The translations under genes were made by a program, and so were the position numbers. From JBGTKH01 sp041744735 (GTDB taxonomy: Bacteria; Planctomycetota; Planctomycetia; Pirellulales; Pirellulaceae): a stretch of 6,545 bases of DNA. Below the pieces are notes generated by a model that made no database searches, had not been told where the DNA came from, and saw only the letters and a list, made by a program, of their open reading frames with translations. Positions 1-4,442 of the stretch are shown here, one piece after another. Positions within the stretch are counted from its first letter, which is position 1. Each line of letters begins with the position of its first letter. The stretch lies in NCBI GenBank assembly GCA_041744735.1, contig JBGTKH010000201.1, positions 1-6,545 on the forward strand. The letters are read 5' to 3'.

Positions 1-186
1 ATGCAAGGCCGCTCGGGCGTCGTGCTCGCCCACCGTCTCAGCACCATCGCCCACGCCGACCGCATCGTAGTCCTCGACGCCGGCCGCCTCGTGGAACTCG
101 GCACCCACGACGACCTCATGTCCCGCAGCGGCCACTACCGGCAAATGGTGGAGATCCAGATGGGTGTCGAGCAGCACTTTGCGTAG
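1..186 (+). CDS. ABC transporter ATP-binding protein, C-terminal end (partial)
   Basis: This is the last 61 residues of an ABC ATPase, probably the nucleotide-binding half of an MsbA/LmrA-type exporter. The sequence shows the H-loop motif AHRLSTI with the switch histidine at residue 11. It is followed by the strand ADRIVVLDAGRLVELGTHDDL, cut here as ADRIVVLDAGR and ELGTHDDLM, which is the usual end of an exporter ATPase domain. A short amphipathic tail closes the protein. The Walker A, signature and Walker B motifs lie upstream of the window. The ATG at base 1 is an internal methionine, not the start: exporters commonly have a residue like this just before the H-loop. The transported substrate cannot be told from this fragment. 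No clear terminator hairpin follows the TAG stop. Confidence 0.93.
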   Translation: MQGRSGVVLAHRLSTIAHADRIVVLDAGRLVELGTHDDLMSRSGHYRQMVEIQMGVEQHFA

Positions 187-341
187 CGTTTAATCGCAGT
201 AGGACTGAAATTGGTATTCAGTTAGAATGTTACTGACCAGAATGTCATTGATGTTGGTTGCCAAGGAGTTCGAATCCCGCCATGAATCGACTCAATACCG
301 ACAGAATTGCTCAGCTTGAGGAGCTTGACGGAGAATTGTGA

Positions 342-929
342 ATGGGTTGTCGATACTGGCCCTTGTGGATCGCAAGCACGCTCTTGGTGGTTGGCTGCAG
401 TGTCGGCCGATCGGACGTCGGCAGGCCGCAATTGAACGATGGGGAGGTGGCTACCATGTCCGATACAACGCATGCGAACGGTCCCGCGCCGGAGCGCGAA
501 CCCGTAGCGTTGCCCAAGTCGGACGACGAGTGGAAACAGCTTCTCACGCCGCAGCAATATTATGTGACTCGGCAGAAAGGGACCGAGCGTTCTTTTTCGG
601 GCGAATACTGGGACTGTCACAAAGACGGCATTTACCGTTGCGTGTGCTGCGGCGCTGGGCTGTTCGGATCGGAAACCAAATTCGAATCGGGCACCGGCTG
701 GCCCAGTTTTTGGCAAGTGGCCGACAGCAGGAACGTGCAGACCGAGTCCGACCGCAGCTACTTCATGCTCCGCACCGAAGTCAAGTGCCGGCGCTGCGAC
801 GCTCATTTGGGCCACGTTTTCGACGACGGGCCGCCTCCTACTGGATTGCGGTATTGTATCAACTCAGCCGCGCTGGAATTCGAAAAACAGGATGCGAACT
901 CGGCGGCGCCTGCGGGCGAAGATCCGTAG
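342..929 (+). CDS. msrB: Peptide-methionine (R)-S-oxide reductase MsrB, probable lipoprotein
   Basis: MsrB reduces the R epimer of methionine sulfoxide in proteins, normally using thioredoxin-like reductants. The 195-residue product has an N-terminal hydrophobic stretch (about 7-18) ending in VVGC, a lipobox with the acceptor at Cys19, so this form is predicted to be membrane-anchored and exported. The MsrB domain spans about 58-181. It has two zinc pairs (Cys100/Cys103 and Cys149/Cys152), the family motif SGTGWPSFW (116-124), the segment HLGHVFDDGP, and the catalytic Cys172 in RYCINS. The position that holds a resolving cysteine in SGCGWPSF-type enzymes is Thr118 here, so recycling may use another cysteine (Cys92 is a candidate) or act directly; this is inference. 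ACGGAG lies 8 bases before the chosen start. An internal start at 456 (Met39) has a better ribosome site and would give a cytoplasmic enzyme. The gene converges with the small minus-strand gene 38 bases downstream. Confidence 0.95.
   Translation: MGCRYWPLWIASTLLVVGCSVGRSDVGRPQLNDGEVATMSDTTHANGPAPEREPVALPKSDDEWKQLLTPQQYYVTRQKGTERSFSGEYWDCHKDGIYRCVCCGAGLFGSETKFESGTGWPSFWQVADSRNVQTESDRSYFMLRTEVKCRRCDAHLGHVFDDGPPPTGLRYCINSAALEFEKQDANSAAPAGEDP
441..450 (+). promoter_or_regulatory. Strong internal ribosome-binding site in msrB
   Basis: GGGGAGGTGG ends 5 bases before an in-frame ATG at 456 (Met39 of MsrB). It matches the anti-Shine-Dalgarno sequence better than the site before the ATG at 342. Translation from 456 would drop the signal sequence and lipobox but keep the whole catalytic domain. 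It therefore either marks the true start or allows a second, cytoplasmic form. The upstream reading frame has a convincing lipobox, which argues against 342-455 being non-coding. Confidence 0.5.
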
Positions 930-967
930 CGCGCGAGTGCACTGGATTGGATTCGAACGGTTTACGC

Positions 968-1150
968 CTACCGCGGCCGCTTCGGGGCCAGCGCCGCGTC
1001 GCCGGGATAGACGTACTCCTCCGGCAGCAGTTGTTCCATCTCGGCGATTTCTCGGTCCAACCGCTCGGCCTGCTCGTCGAGTTCCTGCAGTCGCAACCGC
1101 AACGTTTCGTATCGAGTGATCAATTCCGCGATGTCTTTCGTTTCTAACAT
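968..1150 (-). CDS. Small coiled-coil protein, function unknown
   Basis: The 60-residue product is acidic and almost wholly helical. Residues about 5-42 show leucine/isoleucine heptad spacing (LITRYETLRLRLQEL, then AERLDREIAEMEQLL) typical of a coiled coil, followed by a short loop and a basic tail ending KRPR. No signal peptide or catalytic motif is visible. The start at 1150 was chosen because the helical region begins there and a G-rich stretch (GGGTGGGG) lies just before it, though only 2 bases away. Starts at 1168 and 1201 would add 6 or 17 residues that look unlike protein. It lies downstream of the redoxin gene on the same strand but behind a strong hairpin, so it probably has its own promoter. 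I do not recognise the family; it may be a small self-associating or scaffold protein. Confidence 0.6.
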   Translation of the reverse strand: MLETKDIAELITRYETLRLRLQELDEQAERLDREIAEMEQLLPEEYVYPGDAALAPKRPR

Positions 1151-1256
1151 AGCCCCACCCAAATGCATCCCTTGTTGCACAGTTCTGCACTGCGCGTTCA
1201 TCCTAGCGATATGCCGCGAAAATATAAAGCGCCACGCTTAATAAATGCGTTGCGCC

Positions 1257-1274
1257 ATGACAACATGTTGTCAT
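1257..1274. promoter_or_regulatory. 18-bp perfect palindrome, candidate operator
   Basis: ATGACAACATGTTGTCAT reads identically on both strands, with no mismatch and no spacer. It stands alone in a non-coding stretch about 107 bases upstream of the ATG at 1150 on the minus strand. A continuous palindrome of this length is typical of a binding site for a dimeric regulator; as RNA it could form only a poor hairpin. No regulator gene lies in the window, so the binding protein is unknown. The bases between it and the gene are A+T-rich (for example TTTATATTTT on the minus strand), which fits a promoter region, but I could not place a convincing -35/-10 pair. Confidence 0.45.
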
Positions 1275-1357
1275 CGAGACTAGTCACAGCCATCAGCGGC
1301 CGGCTACAGATTGTGTGCAAGATGCCCAGACTCTTTATTCGGCACATCAAGAAAGCG

Positions 1358-1383
1358 AACACGCCGCCCGGAGGCGGCGCGTT
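1358..1383 (-). terminator. Probable terminator of the redoxin gene
   Basis: An 11-bp stem (1358-1368 with 1373-1383) closes over a four-base loop, TCCG on the minus strand. Read on the minus strand every pair is satisfied, one as G-U; on the plus strand the same position is an A-C mismatch. That asymmetry points to an RNA made from the minus strand. The stem begins 43 bases after the redoxin stop and is followed by a moderately U-rich run (TTCGCTTTCTTG). Confidence 0.65.
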
Positions 1384-1426
1384 TGGCAATTACTGTGAGA
1401 CGCGGTTTAACACATTCGCGACATTC

Positions 1427-2023
1427 CTACGGTGCGGCGCTTGCCGCCTTTTTGGCTTCTACCTTGGCCTTGACATCCGCCTTCTCGGCGTCCACCAATC
1501 CGGCGACTTTACCCGACAACACGTTGGCCAATAGTCCGCTGGGATCACAGCCGGCGGCGACCGACACGATCTTGCCGCCCTTGTCGATCAGGAAATTGGT
1601 CGGCATCGTCTTCGTCCGAAAAACGTTCCAACTTTCACCCTTCGAATCGACGGCGTACAGCATCTTCAACTTCTTTTCCTGCACATACTTCTCCACCTTC
1701 TCGTCGGGTTCGCGGAACACGGCCAAGCTGGTCAACCCCTTGCCTTCATAGGCCGAGTGCAGTTCCTGAAAATACGCCAACTCTTTGTCGCAGCCCGAAC
1801 AGCCGCACGTCAGCCTCACCAGCACGGGACCCTTGGCTGTCAGTTCGGCCAAATCGATCTCCTTGCCGTTGGAGTCCTTGATCTTGAACTCGGGCGCTTG
1901 TTGGCCGACGGCCAACTTTGATTCAGCCTGCGCATCCTTTTGTTTTGCCGGCTCATCACCACGCGCGGTGAGCGGGCATGTTACCAACACGAGAACCGCC
2001 AGAGATTTCAACACAATTTTCAT
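1427..2023 (-). CDS. Exported TlpA/AhpC-TSA-type redoxin
   Basis: The 198-residue product has a Sec-type signal peptide (about 1-22: basic start, hydrophobic 7-16, then TARG before an acidic mature end), so it should act outside the cytoplasm. The mature part is a thioredoxin fold: VGQQAPEFKIKDSNGKEIDL (39-58) is the usual opening of the AhpC-TSA/redoxin family. The active-site loop LTCGCSGCDKE holds Cys73, Cys75 and Cys78, with Cys75-Cys78 in the CxxC position, and cis-Pro141 lies in TMPTNFLID. A further Cys159 follows. The usual tryptophan before the CxxC is absent and the extra Cys73 is uncommon. The C-terminus is a lysine/alanine-rich tail (about 177-198). Role is thiol-disulfide exchange or peroxide reduction; the substrate is unknown. 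CGGAG lies 6 bases before the ATG, which fixes the start. The last nearby gene, msrB, also encodes a predicted exported protein and may need such a reductant (inference). Confidence 0.88.
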   Translation of the reverse strand: MKIVLKSLAVLVLVTCPLTARGDEPAKQKDAQAESKLAVGQQAPEFKIKDSNGKEIDLAELTAKGPVLVRLTCGCSGCDKELAYFQELHSAYEGKGLTSLAVFREPDEKVEKYVQEKKLKMLYAVDSKGESWNVFRTKTMPTNFLIDKGGKIVSVAAGCDPSGLLANVLSGKVAGLVDAEKADVKAKVEAKKAASAAP

Positions 2024-2083
2024 GGGAGTCTCCGTGAACTAAAAGTCGCCAAGTCGAACGTTCAGTCTTGCGAACCGCACGCC

Positions 2084-2113
2084 AGTATATCAACCGCCGC
2101 TGATGGATCGCAA
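2084..2113 (-). promoter_or_regulatory. Candidate sigma70-type promoter for the redoxin gene
   Basis: On the minus strand TTGCGA (2113-2108) is followed after 18 bases by TATACT (2089-2084), a five-of-six match to the -10 consensus. Transcription would start near 2077 and give a leader of about 50 bases containing the CGGAG ribosome site at 2034-2030. Position and strand fit the gene starting at 2023. Confidence 0.45.
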
Positions 2114-2157
2114 GTGAATTCCCGACATTTTCGCCGCATCGTTTAACCGCGACGCAG

Positions 2158-2192
2158 CGGGGAGAGCGCGCGTTGGGTACACGCGCTCCCCG
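2158..2192 (-). terminator. Hairpin after the cobalamin-binding protein gene, possible terminator
   Basis: CGGGGAG (2158-2164) pairs with CTCCCCG (2186-2192), and the stem continues inward through CGCG-rich bases with a two-base bulge and one G-U pair that exists only in minus-strand RNA. It begins 36 bases past the stop at 2229. No U-run follows on the minus strand, so it would be a factor-dependent or weak terminator, or an RNA 3'-end stabiliser. Confidence 0.5.
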
Positions 2193-2228
2193 TCGGGTCG
2201 CAATTGAACGAGAAAGTTAGACCTCGAT

Positions 2229-3212
2229 CTAACTCGGCCCAACCGGCAGCAGCCCGTCACCGTCGGTCACGAGCCGGCTCCACGCAAAGTGCTGCTCGGC
2301 GGGCGAAAGCGGCGCGGCAAATAGAGTGGGGTGCAACAAGTGAGCGAGTATTTCCAAACTATCCACGATCCGCGGGCCGCTGCGGTTGAAGTAAGCGTTG
2401 CCATCGACGGCAAATACGCGGCCATCCTTCACGGCGGACAATTCGTTCCAACCAGCAAGTCGAGGCAAAGACTGCGACTCGCGAATCGTGCGCTGCAGAT
2501 CGAATCCGCATGGCGTGATGACCAGCACCTGTGGGTCGTATGCAATCACGGCATCCCAATTCGAGTAGCTGCTGTGCCGGCCGCCTTTTGTCAAAGCGTT
2601 CTCGCCACCGGCCAACTCGATGAGTTGCGGCGTCCAGTTAGCGGCCAACATTAGCGGTTCGATCCATTCAATGCAAACGACTCGCGGCCATTGACGCGGT
2701 GTAAGCGACCGAGTCTTCGCCGTAATCGCGTCCACGCGCCCACGCAGCGATGCCGCAAATTGCGCTGCGGCTTCACCGCACTCCGTCGCTTCGCCCACGC
2801 GAACGATATCCTGGAAAATGTCTTCCAATGAAAGTGGATTCAGCGCCACAACCGCTGTCCCGCGGAACGCCGCATCGCCGCGCACCATGCTCAGCACGTC
2901 CTCATACCGCACGGCACACACGTCGCACTGCGCCTGAGTCACAATCAACTGCGGCCGCAACTCGCGCAGCCGCTGCTGATCGATCCCATACAGCGCCGCG
3001 CCCTCCGCAACCAACCGCTGCACCTGATCGTCAATCGCCTGGCTCGACCGCTCGGCCTCGACGTTAGAAAACGTAACCCGCGGCTTGCCCAGCGCCTCGG
3101 GCGGATGGTCGCACTCATGACTAATCGCCACCACACGCTCGCCCAGTCCGATTCCATAGAGAATCTCCGTCGCGCTGGACAGTAGCGAAGCAATTCGTTC
3201 AGGTGTGGCCAT
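2229..3212 (-). CDS. BtuF-like cobalamin-binding protein without signal peptide
   Basis: The 327-residue product belongs to the helical-backbone periplasmic-binding-protein superfamily that includes BtuF and siderophore-binding proteins. It opens with RIASLLSSATEILYGIGLGE (6-25), the typical first strand and helix of this fold. Further family landmarks are SHECDHPPEA (31-40), TQAQCDVCAV (92-101), CIEWIEPLMLAANWTPQLIE (180-199) with AGGEN, the TPCGFDL segment (233-239) and YFNRSGPRIVDSLEILAHLL (274-293). From memory, these motifs mark a subgroup found in cyanobacteria and planctomycetes and annotated as cobalamin-binding protein. Its members often lack a signal peptide, and none is visible here, so this copy is probably cytoplasmic and not a transporter part. 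No BtuC or BtuD gene lies nearby. No Shine-Dalgarno site precedes the ATG at 3212. The ligand is inferred from family only. Confidence 0.85.
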   Translation of the reverse strand: MATPERIASLLSSATEILYGIGLGERVVAISHECDHPPEALGKPRVTFSNVEAERSSQAIDDQVQRLVAEGAALYGIDQQRLRELRPQLIVTQAQCDVCAVRYEDVLSMVRGDAAFRGTAVVALNPLSLEDIFQDIVRVGEATECGEAAAQFAASLRGRVDAITAKTRSLTPRQWPRVVCIEWIEPLMLAANWTPQLIELAGGENALTKGGRHSSYSNWDAVIAYDPQVLVITPCGFDLQRTIRESQSLPRLAGWNELSAVKDGRVFAVDGNAYFNRSGPRIVDSLEILAHLLHPTLFAAPLSPAEQHFAWSRLVTDGDGLLPVGPS

Positions 3213-3224
3213 GAGCGCAAAATA

Positions 3225-3252
3225 CTATTAACGGCGAGTTCTAACGAGGCAA
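3225..3252 (-). promoter_or_regulatory. Weak candidate promoter giving a near-leaderless mRNA
   Basis: On the minus strand TTGCCT (3252-3247) and TAATAG (3230-3225) are 16 bases apart; an alternative -10, TAGTAT, overlaps the latter. Either would start transcription only a few bases before the ATG at 3212, which would explain the missing ribosome-binding site there. The match to consensus is modest. Confidence 0.25.
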
Positions 3253-3393
3253 GTCTGGGGCGAACACCTCTTGATCGCTTGGATAGTTGCTGCCCGCGCC
3301 TCCGCCCCGGGAAGGACTGCGCTGGATCCCACTCTCGCCAAGTCTTCGAGTTGCACTCCCAAAACCTTGGGTGTTTTCGGGTTCTTTGTTCAT
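3241..3393 (-). CDS. Possible small hydrophilic protein upstream of the cobalamin-binding protein
   Basis: A 50-residue reading frame begins MNKEPENTQGFG and ends VFAPDLPR, with a TAG stop 28 bases before the next gene on the same strand. AAGG lies about 10 bases before its ATG and an in-frame stop lies close upstream. The product is polar, with a glycine/serine/arginine-rich middle (SPSRGGGAGSN), no signal peptide, no membrane segment and no known motif. Third-position G+C is only about half, lower than in the clear genes, so this could be a chance frame. I list it because it fills a 234-base gap and sits in operon-like position. Function unknown. Confidence 0.3.
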   Translation of the reverse strand: MNKEPENTQGFGSATRRLGESGIQRSPSRGGGAGSNYPSDQEVFAPDLPR

Positions 3394-3416
3394 CGGTCCA
3401 TGCCCTTATGCACGTT

Positions 3417-3444
3417 GCATCAAGCGACTCGTGTTTCTTGATGC
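3417..3444 (-). terminator. Hairpin directly after the stop of the 3447-4202 gene
   Basis: GCATCAAG (3417-3424) and CTTGATGC (3437-3444) form a perfect 8-bp stem over a 12-base loop. It begins two bases past the TAA stop on the minus strand. No U-run follows, so as a terminator it is atypical; it may instead protect the mRNA end. Confidence 0.4.
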
Positions 3445-3446
3445 GT

Positions 3447-4202
3447 TTACCTGTCGACCGTCCTGAGCCGGTACCCCCGCTTTGTCCAATACTCCACGGC
3501 TTCATCACGGTCCAACGGGTTACGATACGGACCGCCGAGCTTCTTGAAATAGAAACCGTAACCATCAGGGAAGCTCGCATTGCCGTCCGGGAACTTGCGC
3601 TCATACTTATCGAGCGTCTCTGCAGTCCATCTCTCGCAGTACTGCGCGGCAGCAGCGCCGCTCACGGAATCCCAGTCCTGAGTCCAGACAATCGCCGTCG
3701 GCACGTACCGCTCCGGTCGGGGCGCTGCCGCCGCCGCCGCTGCCGCTTCCTCGAGCGTCTCGTAAGGTCCGTCGTAGCGCAACACGAGTCCCTCGCGTTT
3801 TACAACTTCAACCGCGCCGTCGTATGGCAATGGGATCCGCTCCAACTCGATAAACGTATTGCTGTTTTGGACGGGGGTGGTTCCGGATGGGAGCGATTCT
3901 GTCGGATACCAACCTGGAGTAAAAGGCTTCCAGACATGATTGGTCTGGTCGAAAAAATTGGTCCCATATTGGCCGCCTTCAACCACCTGTTCGCAATAAA
4001 CGATCCAGTACTTGTCGAAGGTATCGTCGCGCGGAGTGGGCTGCGGCCAGGGCGTAGGCGTCGGGCTCGGAGTGGGCGATTGCTCAATCGGCGGCTGTCC
4101 CGCGTTGTCCAAGGCTTCGTTGATTGGGTTCGAGCCGCAACCCCCGCCAAGTATCAACGCGAGCACTACCAGCCAGAACTTGCCGTGTGGTTCTAATTCC
4201 AT
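3447..4202 (-). CDS. Unrecognised exported protein, possible lipoprotein with Pro/Thr linker
   Basis: The 251-residue product has a strong hydrophobic segment (10-18) followed by GGGC with Cys22. That resembles a lipoprotein signal, though Gly instead of Leu/Val/Ile at -3 is atypical. A Pro/Thr/Ser-rich linker follows (about 42-57, containing SPTPSPTPTP), then a mature domain rich in aromatic residues (60-251). Two segments look alike: LRYDGPYETLEEA (141-153) and FKKLGGPYRNPLDRDEAVEYW (219-239). Each puts GPY before an acidic helix, suggesting an internal repeat. Residues 153-160 are a run of eight alanines encoded by near-repeating GCG codons (3723-3746). The start at 4202 was preferred to 4265 because GGAG lies 9 bases upstream and the signal sequence begins there; the upstream 21 residues look non-coding. 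I do not recognise the family. It is divergently arranged with the gene at 4443. Confidence 0.75.
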   Translation of the reverse strand: MELEPHGKFWLVVLALILGGGCGSNPINEALDNAGQPPIEQSPTPSPTPTPWPQPTPRDDTFDKYWIVYCEQVVEGGQYGTNFFDQTNHVWKPFTPGWYPTESLPSGTTPVQNSNTFIELERIPLPYDGAVEVVKREGLVLRYDGPYETLEEAAAAAAAAPRPERYVPTAIVWTQDWDSVSGAAAAQYCERWTAETLDKYERKFPDGNASFPDGYGFYFKKLGGPYRNPLDRDEAVEYWTKRGYRLRTVDR

Positions 4203-4248
4203 GATTGCAGTCTCCAATCTTGGACGCGATATCAAAGCGCTGCATTTA

Positions 4249-4278
4249 TTGGTACTGTTACTCATTTGCGGTTGTCAA
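4249..4278 (-). promoter_or_regulatory. Candidate promoter of the 3447-4202 gene
   Basis: On the minus strand a perfect -35 hexamer TTGACA (4278-4273) is followed after 18 bases by TACCAA (4254-4249), a weak -10. Transcription would start near 4242, about 40 bases before the ATG at 4202 and upstream of its GGAG ribosome site. Confidence 0.4.
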
Positions 4279-4302
4279 GTCCTTAGCAAAGTAGGGCAAC
4301 CG

Positions 4303-4358
4303 CGGGAAGTTTGCTTCCCGTCGGCCTTTACTGGGGGCCGTCAAGTATTTGCTTGACG
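4303..4358. repeat. Cluster of hairpins in the divergent intergenic region
   Basis: Three inverted repeats follow each other. CGGGAAG (4303-4309) pairs with CTTCCCG (4314-4320) over loop TTTG. CGGCC (4322-4326) pairs with GGCCG (4336-4340). CGTCAAG (4339-4345) pairs with CTTGACG (4352-4358) over loop TATTTG. The second and third overlap at 4339-4340, so they may be alternatives. The first and third share the core AAGT..TTGCTT while their outer stem bases differ in a compensating way. The cluster lies just upstream of the candidate minus-strand promoter and about 85 bases before the plus-strand gene at 4443. Confidence 0.55.
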
Positions 4359-4442
4359 TCGGATTTGCTAAACTGCCGCGAACGCAAACTCCTCCGTTTT
4401 CGCGCACGTCCTGGCATTGCGTCCCGCGAGTCACCCACGACC

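Noticed and set aside
213..299. A complete tRNA gene
   Set aside because: The T-loop core is not flanked by a paired T-stem, and the only acceptor-like pairing lies at the wrong distance from it; no CCA end is present.
3358..3371. Hairpin CCCAA/TTGGG followed by TTTT on the plus strand
   Set aside because: The stem is only 5 bp and no plus-strand gene ends upstream, so there is nothing for it to terminate.
3213..3446. A cobalamin riboswitch before the cobalamin-binding protein gene
   Set aside because: I looked on the minus strand for a B12-box-like GCCACTG and the conserved core and found neither.
3279..4196. Long plus-strand open frame opposite the 3447-4202 gene
   Set aside because: Its product is arginine/leucine-rich with no domain, while the minus strand has a signal sequence, linker and ribosome site; it is a side effect of high G+C content.
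4311..4442. Upstream ATG at 4311 as the start of the propeller protein
   Set aside because: It sits inside a hairpin loop, adds 44 residues unlike a coding sequence, and would bury a good signal peptide inside the protein.
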